A DNA stretch of 64,000 nucleotides, from NCBI RefSeq assembly GCF_900130055.1, contig NZ_FQXU01000013.1:1-64000 (forward strand), read 5' to 3'. Below are positions 22,293 through 29,658 of this stretch, in pieces (position 1 is the first letter of the stretch; every line of letters starts with the position of its first letter). A program made the translations under genes and the position numbers. Source of the stretch: Clostridium intestinale DSM 6191. Lineage in GTDB: Bacteria; Bacillota; Clostridia; Clostridiales; Clostridiaceae. The notes beneath the pieces were generated by a model that worked only from the letters and a program-made list of their open reading frames with translations, made no database searches and was not told the origin of the DNA.

Positions 22293-23288
22293 TTAATCTT
22301 CTTCACAACTTTCCAACCCTGGTATCTCATATACCAACCCATCCGAATACTCGCTATCTCTCAACGTCATCCTTATCAAGTCAAAGGCATCAAATTGACC
22401 TTTTACTTCATAGTCAAATTCAGTCCACTTCTGACCTTCCTTTGGCATCATAGTTTTTAATGTTTTTACTCTTTCTTCACAAAGAGCATCTATGGTCTTT
22501 AGCTGCTCTTTATCTTTAAAGATGAACTTATCCGATTTTGGTTTCTTTTCTTTAGCTTTAGGTTCTGGATAAATCTCTTTAAGTAATTCTCTATCTCGCT
22601 TTCTTTCCACTGGTTGCTTAATTCCTTCTATGAGGATATTGATTTCTTCTTTTGATTCTTTAGGATCTAATTCCTTAATCTGTTTAGCTATTTGCTTTTG
22701 TTCTTCTGGTTGTAGGTTTGATACTATTTCTGCTTGGGACAGAGTTATCTTGTCTTTATCTAAGTCTTCTTTAAGCTCTTCATCAAGCTTCTTATCAATC
22801 TTCATGTATCTGCCTATTTGAGTACCTGATAGTCCCATAGCTTCACCTATAAGGTCTCTAGTTTTCCCCTTAAGGTCACCTATTGTTCTTTCACTTTTAT
22901 AAAGTCTTTCTAATCTTCTTACCCCTTTCATCTTTTCTGTAGGGGTCAATTCTCTTGTTTCTTTATTTGTAATTATCAAAATTATCTCAGCCTGTTCATC
23001 ATTAATATTTTTTAAAACATTGCATTTTGCTTCAGCTTCTCCTAGCTGCTTTAAAGCTGTATATCTTCTATGTCCTGCTAGTATTTCAAAATATCCTGTG
23101 TTCATTTCTCTAACCACCAAGTTTTGTAGTAACCCTTGTTTTTTAATAGACTCTGCCAATTCATCAATATTTCTAATTCCATAAAAGTTCTTAGTTGAGG
23201 GTATAAGCTTATCTAGGCTTATACTCCTCTCATTAGAAACCTCATCTTCCTTGTTAATCTTGTTAGCTATATCATCTAGCCAAGACAT
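22293..23288 (-). CDS. parB: ParB/Spo0J-type partition protein
   Basis: The 331-residue protein begins MSWLDDIANKINKEDEVSNE. It has ISLDKLIPSTKNFYGIRNID and a GHRRYTALKQLGEAEAKCNV box in the N-terminal ParB/Srx-like domain. A helix-turn-helix follows (GEAMGLSGTQIGRYMKIDKK). The C-terminus is charged (about 240-331). It overlaps parA by 17 bases. ParB binds a centromere and stimulates ParA; in phages this pair usually stabilises a plasmid-like prophage. Its presence in an element that also has a serine integrase suggests plasmid-like ancestry or a double lifestyle. Confidence 0.88.
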   Translation of the reverse strand: MSWLDDIANKINKEDEVSNERSISLDKLIPSTKNFYGIRNIDELAESIKKQGLLQNLVVREMNTGYFEILAGHRRYTALKQLGEAEAKCNVLKNINDEQAEIILIITNKETRELTPTEKMKGVRRLERLYKSERTIGDLKGKTRDLIGEAMGLSGTQIGRYMKIDKKLDEELKEDLDKDKITLSQAEIVSNLQPEEQKQIAKQIKELDPKESKEEINILIEGIKQPVERKRDRELLKEIYPEPKAKEKKPKSDKFIFKDKEQLKTIDALCEERVKTLKTMMPKEGQKWTEFDYEVKGQFDAFDLIRMTLRDSEYSDGLVYEIPGLESCEED

Positions 23289-24021
23289 CTAAAATCTCCT
23301 CTGTAAGCTTTCTATAGTCTCTTGATGAAGCAGCTTTTCTATCTAAATAAACAACAGGTTTTTGCTCAAAGGTACTTTTTGTTAGGGACACATTTTCTCT
23401 AATTGTTTGGTTAAGTATCCTATTTCCTAAGACTTCTCTAAGCTCTTTCTTCTTTTGCTTATTCAAGGTAGTAGCTCTGTCCATAGTTATAAATATTCCT
23501 GCCATCTTAACTTCTGGATTATATAGCTTGCCTATCTGATCTACTGTACTTAAAAGGTATGAAAGCCCATCTGCTGAAAACTGATCTATTTTCATAGGGA
23601 CAAATACATGAGTACTAGCTATCAATGTATTTAAAGTACAATTATTTAAAGATGGTGGACAATCTATTAAAATGTAGTCAAAGTTATCTTTAATATCAGT
23701 TATCCAGTTTGTAAGCATAAACTCAACAATTCCATCTGGAGCTGTTCCTTGAATACCAAGAAGCTTCATGTTTGAAGGCATTAAATACAAGTTCTCATAA
23801 TCAGTCTTTACATAGTCACCTTTTCCATTAGCTAAAATGCTGTATACTGAATTTTGTGTCTTTCCTTCTCCTCCTAAGTACCTAGTTGCATTAGCTTGAG
23901 AATCTGTGTCTATAATTAATGTTCTGTAACCCTTGTTAGCCAAAACAGCTCCAATATTAACAACAGAGCTTGTTTTACCTACTCCACCTTTTATGTTTAA
24001 AAAACTAACGATTTTAGTCAT
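23272..24021 (-). CDS. parA: ParA/Soj-type partition ATPase
   Basis: The 249-residue ATPase has the deviant Walker A KGGVGKTSS near residue 12, RTLIIDTDSQANATRY at ~33-48 and the Walker B DYILIDCPPSLNN at ~115-127. No N-terminal DNA-binding extension is present, so it is the short plasmid/phage type. It drives segregation with ParB. It begins after AGGAGGAGTAGGGTT, directly following a 27-codon small frame. Confidence 0.9.
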   Translation of the reverse strand: MTKIVSFLNIKGGVGKTSSVVNIGAVLANKGYRTLIIDTDSQANATRYLGGEGKTQNSVYSILANGKGDYVKTDYENLYLMPSNMKLLGIQGTAPDGIVEFMLTNWITDIKDNFDYILIDCPPSLNNCTLNTLIASTHVFVPMKIDQFSADGLSYLLSTVDQIGKLYNPEVKMAGIFITMDRATTLNKQKKKELREVLGNRILNQTIRENVSLTKSTFEQKPVVYLDRKAASSRDYRKLTEEILDVLAR

Positions 24022-24034
24022 AACCCTACTCCTC

Positions 24035-24118
24035 CTAAAAATTCTTTCCTACAAAAGCAACCCTTTTATTGCCATGATTATCTGTCCAAACAATTCTCTC
24101 TAACTTAATTTTTTTCAT
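24035..24118 (-). CDS. 27-residue leader-like small protein before parA
   Basis: An ATG after GAAGGAGCG begins a 27-codon frame (MKKIKLERIVWTDNHGNKRV..) that stops in the ribosome site of parA. The sequence is a beta-hairpin-like, basic peptide. It may be a real small gene or a translational leader for parA. Confidence 0.4.
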   Translation of the reverse strand: MKKIKLERIVWTDNHGNKRVAFVGKNF

Positions 24119-24168
24119 TTTTTACGCTCCTTCACTTTACATATTTCAATATAAAAGCTATAATGGAG

Positions 24169-24190
24169 CTACGATGTTACAGCATCGTAG
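24169..24190. other. Palindrome CTACGATG-TTACAG-CATCGTAG
   Basis: A perfect 8-bp inverted repeat lies between the parA leader and the next upstream gene. It may be an operator for parAB autoregulation or a terminator stem. The T-rich sequence nearby is at 24,235-24,245, not adjacent to it. Confidence 0.4.
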
Positions 24191-24260
24191 TCCTAAAAAT
24201 TACATAAGAAGATAAACTCTTTTTATAAGGGTTTATTTTTTTTATGTTCTATATAATAAA

Positions 24261-24452
24261 TCACCCATTAGTTGACTCCTCTTTTATCTGCTTCTTAAGC
24301 ATTTCTATGACAAGCCTTATCTCTTCGTCAGTGTGTTTAGTCTTTAATCCCATGAGTACTCCTCTGGCTTTTGCTTCTTCAAATTTTCGTATGCCTTCTT
24401 CTGTAGTTGGATAATTAACTTCAACTTTAAACTTTGTTCTTAACTTCCCCAT
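24261..24452 (-). CDS. Small charged early protein
   Basis: The start is placed at MGKLRTKFKVEVNYPTTEEG after AAGGAGGGATTTAC, giving 63 residues. The protein is short, charged and unrecognised (RKFEEAKARG, EIRLVIEMLKKQ). It sits in line with the early operon between the XRE gene and parA. Confidence 0.6.
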   Translation of the reverse strand: MGKLRTKFKVEVNYPTTEEGIRKFEEAKARGVLMGLKTKHTDEEIRLVIEMLKKQIKEESTNG

Positions 24453-24532
24453 GTAAATCCCTCCTTTTTTCCATCTTATGAAACTCATTATTAATAAGTT
24501 ACTTACCTTACTTTTATATAAATTGAAGTTAA

Positions 24533-25015
24533 TTACGCTAAATTTACTAAGTATTTCTCAGCCCAAAGCTTTAACTCATTAGCTGCTTGACTGACTTTAT
24601 CAAAATAATTAACCACTTCTTTTAATCTTGGTAGTTCATCTTCTGTTATTACGCCATCTTCTGTTACATCAAGTAATGTACCTTTTACGCCTTCAACTTT
24701 TCTTAAAATGCTTATCATTTGTAAAGTTACTATCTCTAAAGACTTAATTTCTAACTGTTTTATCTTTTTATGTAACCCTATTGGGCATTCCTTGGAGCAA
24801 TAGTAATTCAATAACTCAGGCGAATTATATTTTCTAGCCATTATTGCAACTATCTCATCTGGAACCCTTGTTTTTTTGTTCTCATAGTCCGATATAGACC
24901 TTTCACTTACTCCTAATAACTCAGAAGCTTTAGCTTGTGTTAAACCTGCATTCTCTCTGCAAGTTTTGTAGTAATTTACGCAAGTTTCATTCATTCCTTT
25001 TATACCTCTCGACAT
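24533..25015 (-). CDS. XRE-family phage regulator
   Basis: The 160-residue protein has an HTH in residues ~15-65 (CRENAGLTQAKASELLGVSE, then RSISDYENKKTRVP). A Cys/helix region (YYCSKECPIG) and a C-terminal helical domain (residues ~95-160) follow. Proteins of this shape occur in clostridial prophages early in the lytic operon. Likely an early regulator; the target is not visible. Confidence 0.75.
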   Translation of the reverse strand: MSRGIKGMNETCVNYYKTCRENAGLTQAKASELLGVSERSISDYENKKTRVPDEIVAIMARKYNSPELLNYYCSKECPIGLHKKIKQLEIKSLEIVTLQMISILRKVEGVKGTLLDVTEDGVITEDELPRLKEVVNYFDKVSQAANELKLWAEKYLVNLA

Positions 25016-25096
25016 TTATAATTAAATTATGTTAATCACATCTAAATACATATAAATTTTATTTTTGCAGAGTTCCCACTTACTCTGCTCTTTTTC

Positions 25097-25282
25097 TTAA
25101 GTATTGATTTCTACAACATCCATGTACTCAATTAATCTACTCTCGTGGATTCCCCAATCACGTCCAACCCTAAATGTTTTAATTCTATTTTTCTTAATTT
25201 CTCTTACTACATTGTCTTTCCATACAGATAATATTTCTGCTACCTCACTGTTGAATATGCTTTCATTTTTACTCTCCTCCAT
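25097..25282 (-). CDS. Excisionase-like small DNA-binding protein
   Basis: The 61-residue protein (..FNSEVAEILSVWKDNVVREI, then KKNRIKTFRVGRDWGIHESR) has the pattern of a short winged-helix excisionase or MerR-type HTH. The start is uncertain, because the best ribosome-site-like sequence (GGAGGAG) lies inside the frame. It is the second gene of the leftward early operon. Confidence 0.55.
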   Translation of the reverse strand: MEESKNESIFNSEVAEILSVWKDNVVREIKKNRIKTFRVGRDWGIHESRLIEYMDVVEINT

Positions 25283-25367
25283 TTTTATTTAGTTACTAAT
25301 TCATTTAACTCCTTTCTGGTATTATAAATTCACTTGTGGTAAAATTTGGTTGAAAGGAGGTGTTTTT

Positions 25368-25577
25368 ATGGGTAGATGCGTTTATTGTGGATCTCTTAAC
25401 TCTCTGAACCAAATCAAAACTGAAGATGGAACTGAATTTGTGCTCATTTCAAAATCATCTAATGGAAACATTAATAGCTCTATTAGTGGAATAGTTGTAA
25501 ATGCTCTAGTATGTAAAAAGTGCGGAAACATAACATTAAATAGCCCTGATTTAATCGGTACAACTTCTCAAAAATAG
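25368..25577 (+). CDS. Small zinc-ribbon protein
   Basis: The 69-residue protein begins MGRCVYCGSLNSLNQIKTED and ends with CKKCGNITLNSPDLIG. Two CxxC pairs (CVYC and CKKC) flank a central beta region, indicating one zinc ribbon. A strong GAAAGGAGGTG ribosome site precedes the ATG at 25,368. It is read rightward between leftward early genes and is of unknown function. Confidence 0.65.
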   Translation: MGRCVYCGSLNSLNQIKTEDGTEFVLISKSSNGNINSSISGIVVNALVCKKCGNITLNSPDLIGTTSQK

Positions 25578-25693
25578 TTTTCCATTTTAACTCTTTAAAT
25601 TAAATGCCGTATGTTGCTCTGGAACGGGACTTCTAGAGCAATCTAATTTATTTAATCATCCATATCCAAATCTTCATTTGTTCCCTTTAGGAA

Positions 25694-25885
25694 CTATTGA
25701 TTTAAAAAAATATCGTCTTTTTCATATTGAAATAATTTTTTTATAGAAATAGCCAAATCTAGTGAAGGATTTTTATTTCCTAACTCAATATTTGTATATG
25801 AGGTTCTTCCTATCTTCAACCTATTTGCAACGTCCTGTTGCGTTAAATTAGCAGTTAACCTTAATTCTTTTAGAACATTTCTCAC
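25694..25885 (-). CDS. Cro-like XRE repressor
   Basis: The 63-residue protein starts at a GTG after GGGGTGAGTGA. An XRE helix-turn-helix covers most of it (LRLTANLTQQDVANRLKIGR, then TSYTNIELGNKNPS). It is divergent from the 120-residue repressor gene across an operator region, the usual Cro/CI layout, and is the first gene of the lytic-direction transcripts. Confidence 0.82.
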   Translation of the reverse strand: MRNVLKELRLTANLTQQDVANRLKIGRTSYTNIELGNKNPSLDLAISIKKLFQYEKDDIFLNQ

Positions 25886-25896
25886 TCACTCACCCC

Positions 25897-26001
25897 GTTT
25901 CTTATCGGAACCATAACTCTATTTTAGTTTCATTAAGGAACATTGTCAATACTATTTTAATATTTTTGTTTCTTTTAGACACATATGTTTATTATAGAAA
26001 C
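25897..26001. promoter_or_regulatory. Lysogeny-switch operators in the divergent Cro/CI region
   Basis: Four 15-bp sites share GTTTCTTATCGGAAC (25,897-25,911), GTTTCATTAAGGAAC (25,927-25,941), GTTTCTTTTAGACAC (25,968-25,982) and GTTTATTATAGAAAC (25,987-26,001). Each has GTTTC- and GGAAC-type half sites, and three are near-palindromic. They lie in the 151-base gap between the divergent XRE genes, as expected for CI and Cro binding. Confidence 0.75.
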
Positions 26002-26036
26002 ATTTCCATGTAAAATTAATATTAGGAGGTGTCTAT

Positions 26037-26399
26037 ATGTCATTTAGTGATAGACTTAAAGATCTTAGAAATTCAAAAGGTTTAACTCAACAGGACTTAG
26101 CCGACATATTAAAAGTGGAGAGACCCACAATAGCAGGTTATGAAACTAAAGGTAAGCAGCCTGATTATGAAAAATTATTAATACTATCTAAATATTTTAA
26201 TGTTTCTATAGATTGGTTATTAGGCAACTCTGATATTAAAGTACAGGCTGAGAAAATTCTAGATAAAAATAATGATAATGAATATACAATAGCTCTTCAT
26301 AATTCTGATGGATATGATGCAGATCTTCCACCAGAAGCTAGAGAAGAACTTAAAGAGTATATAGAGTTTTTAAAACATAAGTATGGGAAAAGTAACTAA
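26037..26399 (+). CDS. CI-like XRE repressor
   Basis: The 120-residue protein has an N-terminal XRE HTH (LKDLRNSKGLTQQDLADILK, then VERPTIAGYETKGK, residues ~7-55). A short acidic C-terminal helix follows. No peptidase domain is visible, so inactivation would depend on another protein such as the ImmA-like product downstream. A strong AGGAGGTGTCT ribosome site precedes the ATG. It is the first gene of the rightward lysogeny operon. Confidence 0.85.
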   Translation: MSFSDRLKDLRNSKGLTQQDLADILKVERPTIAGYETKGKQPDYEKLLILSKYFNVSIDWLLGNSDIKVQAEKILDKNNDNEYTIALHNSDGYDADLPPEAREELKEYIEFLKHKYGKSN

Positions 26400-26971
26400 T
26401 GATAAATTTAGTCCTTAGATTTTTTATTAACACAATCTATTATTTTAAAACAAAACCTCATATAAAATTTCTCGATAAATACGAAAAACATGTCAATTTA
26501 TATGAAGATTCTATTGTGAATTTTAGAAATAATGCACGTGAATCAAGAAACATTGATGAAAAAATAGAGTTTTATAAAAAAACAATTGACTCATATTACG
26601 ATTTCAAAGAATTCTGTATATCAAAAGGCTCGAGAGGTAAAAAGTATTTTTCAATACGGTGGCAGCATCGCCGTAATAGCAAAAGCCCTGATTTTGATTA
26701 TATAGATATTGTTAAACAAGAACTAGACCATATACTATTAAACTATGAGAATCTTAAGTTCCAGTATGAATTTGAAAAAAATGCAAAAGAAATTCTACTT
26801 GATTTTATTAAAAAAAATCCTGGAATAATTCAAAAGGATATTTATTCTTTTTTTGATGTACGTCTAAAATCTATCATTCAATATACTTTATTTTTATTAG
26901 ATAAAGAATCTAAAGTAGAAAGAATAAGAAAAGGTACTAGCTATATACTTAACACAAAAGGGTGTCCATAA
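26399..26971 (+). CDS. Hypothetical helical protein with C-terminal wHTH-like segment
   Basis: The 190-residue protein starts at the ATG that overlaps the repressor stop (TAATGA). An N-terminal hydrophobic patch (NLVLRFFINTIYYF) is followed by long helices. The C-terminus (NPGIIQKDIYSFFDVRLKSI..KESKVERIRKGT) resembles a winged helix. It is coupled to the repressor gene and ends in a GTGTCC terminator. Function is unknown. Confidence 0.6.
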   Translation: MINLVLRFFINTIYYFKTKPHIKFLDKYEKHVNLYEDSIVNFRNNARESRNIDEKIEFYKKTIDSYYDFKEFCISKGSRGKKYFSIRWQHRRNSKSPDFDYIDIVKQELDHILLNYENLKFQYEFEKNAKEILLDFIKKNPGIIQKDIYSFFDVRLKSIIQYTLFLLDKESKVERIRKGTSYILNTKGCP

Positions 26972-26978
26972 CGGACAC
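26962..26978 (+). terminator. Terminator GTGTCC-ATAAC-GGACAC
   Basis: The 6-bp stem followed by TTTTTT overlaps the last codons of the preceding gene. The same stem-loop recurs at 11,996. Confidence 0.7.
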
Positions 26979-26998
26979 TTTTTTAAGGAGTGCTTTTA

Positions 26999-27082
26999 AT
27001 GAAACTTTGTCTATCCTTTTTTAAAGAAAAACTATCAAAAAAATTAAATATAAAAAGTCAATTAAACACTCCATTTAACTAA
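26999..27082 (+). CDS. 27-residue cationic peptide between two terminators
   Basis: An ATG after AAGGAGTGCTTTTA begins MKLCLSFFKEKLSKKLNIKS.., a basic, amphipathic peptide. The hairpins at 26,962 and 27,081 sit immediately before and after it, so it would need its own transcription or readthrough. It could be a signal, a leader or a small toxin, but may also be chance. Confidence 0.4.
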   Translation: MKLCLSFFKEKLSKKLNIKSQLNTPFN

Positions 27083-27103
27083 GGTGTCCATAAAGGGCAC
27101 CTT
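27081..27103 (+). terminator. Terminator AAGGTGTCC-ATAAA-GGGCACCTT
   Basis: The 9-bp stem (with a G-U pair) and following TTTTTATTT directly follow the small peptide frame. Another member of the phage's GTGTCC stem family. Confidence 0.7.
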
Positions 27104-27193
27104 TTTTATTTGCATAAATTTTAAACCAAGAGAACATAAGTTCTCATTTTTATGGTATACTATTTTATCATATGACTTTAAGGGGGAATTAGA

Positions 27194-27688
27194 ATGATCA
27201 CTCTATTAGATATTTATAATATTATTGAGGAAAATGGCATAGTTATTGATGAGGTTAAGTTTGTTTATAAAAACATGATAGGTGCTTACATAAAGTATCC
27301 TGGTCTCCCTCCAATCATAGGTATTAATAAAAAAATACTTAAAGATGAAAAAACTTTATTATCAATACTAGCTGAAGAATTAGGTCACCACTTTACTTCT
27401 ATGGGTGATTTAACTGTTGAATGTATAACTTACTCTGAAAAATTAGAGAAATCAAAGCAAGAACTTAAAGCTCGTACTTGGGCTGCTAATTTCTTGATTA
27501 GTGACTTTGATCTTGCTAAGGCTATAAATAAATCTATTAGCCCATCTATAGGAGAACTAGCTGATTACTTTAGGGTTACTCATGAAATTATTGAATGTAA
27601 ACTTAGATCTGTTCTCTTTTCAAAAACACGTTTCAATTACATAACTAATCAACTTATGGAGGGAATTTATGATAGCTGCAATATATAG
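27194..27688 (+). CDS. ImmA/IrrE-like protein (metallopeptidase motif altered)
   Basis: The 164-residue protein resembles ImmA/IrrE. The active-site region reads LAEELGHHFTS, with Glu where the first His of the usual HExxH stands. ELKARTWAANFLISDFDLAK is also typical of the family. ImmA cleaves a phage repressor to permit induction; the missing His may be a family variation or reduced activity. It sits between the CI-like repressor and the integrase and overlaps the latter by 20 bases. Confidence 0.75.
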   Translation: MITLLDIYNIIEENGIVIDEVKFVYKNMIGAYIKYPGLPPIIGINKKILKDEKTLLSILAEELGHHFTSMGDLTVECITYSEKLEKSKQELKARTWAANFLISDFDLAKAINKSISPSIGELADYFRVTHEIIECKLRSVLFSKTRFNYITNQLMEGIYDSCNI

Positions 27689-29270
27689 TAGAAAAAGCAG
27701 ACTCTCTGAGAAAGGTGAATCTGTTGAAAATCAAATAGAATTGTGTAAACAGTATGGTAATAACCTTGGAATAACTGATTTTCTTATCTATGAAGATGAA
27801 GGTTTCTCTGGAGGCAATACTAATAGACCCAACTTTCAAAAGTTATTAAGTGATGCCAAGAAAAAGCGTTTTAATTATTTAATATGTTATAGGCTTGATA
27901 GAATCTCTCGTAATGTTGCTGACTTCTCTACTACTCTTGAAATGTTACAGAAGAATAATATTGAATTTGTTAGCATAAAAGAACAGTTTGATACTTCTTC
28001 TCCTATGGGTAGAGCTATGGTCTATATCTCCTCAGTTTTTGCTCAATTGGAGCGTGAAACTATAGCTGAAAGAATAAAGGATAATATGCTTGAACTTGCT
28101 AAGACAGGACGTTGGCTTGGTGGTACTCCTCCACTTGGCTTTAAATCCGTTCCTGTTGAATATTCAGGTAAGGAAAATATAAAGAAGATGTATAAGCTTG
28201 AAGTTGTGGATAATGAAATGTCTATCGTTAAAAATATATTCTCTCTATATCTTGAAAAAAGAAGTACCTCCACTGTATCAAGGCACCTTTGCACTAACAA
28301 TGTTAAAGGTAAAAATGGTGGAAACTTCTCTAGGAATACAGTTCTCCAAATCTTAATTAACCCTGTATACACCTTTGCAGATGATAAGATATATAATTAC
28401 TTTAATGAGTTTGGAGCTACTCTATGCAATGAATTTGATGGTAAACATGGATTAATGGTTTATAACAAGCGTGAAGGTGGTAGGAAAGATAAGCCTGTTA
28501 ATGAGTGGATCATATCAGCTGCTCTTCATCCTGGTATTATTCCTTCTTCAGAATGGCTAAAATGCCAGGAGATTTTAAAGAGTAACTTATCCAAACCTTC
28601 TCCACGCTCTAATACCAGTAATAGATTCTTGTTATCTGGTTTAGTTAAATGTGCTAACTGTGGTAGCAGCATGACTGCATGGAGCCACTTAAATAAGAAG
28701 ATAAATAAACTTGAAAAATACTATAGGTGTGAACTTAGAAATAGAGCTAGTACCAGATGCTCAACTAAAATGTTAAATGCCTATGCTGCTGAAGATGCAA
28801 TAATAAATGCTCTAAAAAACATAGACACCAAAACCATAGTTAACTTATACTCCAGCAATGAAAACTCTGAAGCAACAAAACAAGAATTACAAAACGAGTC
28901 AAACAACCTTAAAAAGACCATCTCCCATAACAACATGCTAATACAAGGCCTTATAAGAAAACTTGCTCTAATTGAGGACTCTGACACCATTAAACTAATA
29001 GAAAATGAACTCAAGACCATAAAAAGCGAAAACCTATCTCATGAGAAAAGATTAAGTCAGATTAACTTAGATCAAATGGCAGCTGAAGACATAGACACCA
29101 AAATCATAAGCATCTCATCACACATAAAGACCATAAAAGAATTCTTTGACTATATAGAAGACATAGATGCCAAAAGAGTTATCATCAAAGAAGTTATCGA
29201 AAACATAACCTGGGACAATGAAACTTTAGAGATAAACTTGGTTGGGGCTAATGCTTCGTTGAATGTGTAA
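27669..29270 (+). CDS. Large serine integrase
   Basis: The 533-residue protein has a resolvase N-terminal domain (MIAAIYSRKSRLSEKGESVE..; catalytic Ser in YSRKS; CYRLDRISRN). A recombinase domain (~160-280) and a zinc ribbon (CANCGSSMTAWS.., YRCELRNRASTRCSTK) follow. The C-terminal coiled coil (~400-500) is typical of LSRs. It integrates the phage at a single attachment site, usually adjacent to this gene. The start follows GGAGGGAATTT. It is the rightmost phage gene. Confidence 0.95.
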   Translation: MIAAIYSRKSRLSEKGESVENQIELCKQYGNNLGITDFLIYEDEGFSGGNTNRPNFQKLLSDAKKKRFNYLICYRLDRISRNVADFSTTLEMLQKNNIEFVSIKEQFDTSSPMGRAMVYISSVFAQLERETIAERIKDNMLELAKTGRWLGGTPPLGFKSVPVEYSGKENIKKMYKLEVVDNEMSIVKNIFSLYLEKRSTSTVSRHLCTNNVKGKNGGNFSRNTVLQILINPVYTFADDKIYNYFNEFGATLCNEFDGKHGLMVYNKREGGRKDKPVNEWIISAALHPGIIPSSEWLKCQEILKSNLSKPSPRSNTSNRFLLSGLVKCANCGSSMTAWSHLNKKINKLEKYYRCELRNRASTRCSTKMLNAYAAEDAIINALKNIDTKTIVNLYSSNENSEATKQELQNESNNLKKTISHNNMLIQGLIRKLALIEDSDTIKLIENELKTIKSENLSHEKRLSQINLDQMAAEDIDTKIISISSHIKTIKEFFDYIEDIDAKRVIIKEVIENITWDNETLEINLVGANASLNV

Positions 29271-29308
29271 AGAGAATCCTCTTAATTTTAAATTAAGAGG
29301 ATTCTCTT
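29270..29308. terminator. Strong bidirectional terminator after the integrase
   Basis: AAGAGAATCCTCTTAATT pairs with AATTAAGAGGATTCTCTT in an 18-bp stem. It separates the integrase from the convergent STAS-like gene and marks the probable end of the prophage. Confidence 0.8.
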
Positions 29309-29323
29309 ATTAAGCTTTTTTGG

Positions 29324-29656
29324 TTATACTACTTCTGCCTCCACCATCTGATTTCGTTTTATAGCTATATTAATAACCCATTTTAGTTTTCTTTTTTTAG
29401 AATCATCTAGTCCGCTAAAGGTAATCAAATCTGCTAGTTTTTCTACATTTGTGGTTGAAAATAAATTGCCAATTGCTTTGTCTAAAAATTTAGTTGTAAC
29501 CGAAGTTATTTGAGAAAAATCAATAACAACTTTTTCTTTGTTTTCTAAACATTTTTTTATCTGAGGTTTTAACTTTTTGAATACTTTTTCACCAAGCTCT
29601 GCAGTATCTGCTTTTTGGGTGCCCGTATATTCAAAGAGATTCACTACTTTTTTCAT
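29324..29656 (-). CDS. STAS-like DUF4325 protein, partner of the RES-domain gene
   Basis: The 110-residue protein has a STAS-like core (KEKVVIDFSQITSVTTKFLD, then KAIGNLFSTTNVEKL). It matches DUF4325. Its gene follows the RES-domain gene by 2 bases, with GGAGGTTTAAAG as its ribosome site, so the pair is an operon. DUF4325 proteins often accompany larger effector-like proteins in defence regions. An antagonist or regulator of its neighbour is inferred. Confidence 0.75.
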   Translation of the reverse strand: MKKVVNLFEYTGTQKADTAELGEKVFKKLKPQIKKCLENKEKVVIDFSQITSVTTKFLDKAIGNLFSTTNVEKLADLITFSGLDDSKKRKLKWVINIAIKRNQMVEAEVV

Positions 29657-29658
29657 CT

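Larger units (their letters stand above)
1..29310. mobile_element. Integrated siphophage (prophage), left end outside the window
   Basis: A leftward late operon (terminase to tape measure), a replication module, a partition module and a divergent lysogeny switch ending in a large serine integrase form one temperate siphophage genome. The right boundary is placed just after the integrase and its terminator hairpin, because genes beyond it are not phage-like. The exact attachment site could not be seen, since the other end with tail fibre, holin and endolysin genes lies left of base 1. The element carries several accessory genes (Tad2-like, Ig-like secreted protein, DUF4145/ATPase, cyclase-like, Spo0E-like). 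Confidence 0.9.

Noticed and set aside
25067-25088. GCAGAG/CTCTGC hairpin as a terminator of the excisionase-like gene
   Set aside because: The T run is on the plus strand, where no gene ends; for the leftward genes it has no T tract.
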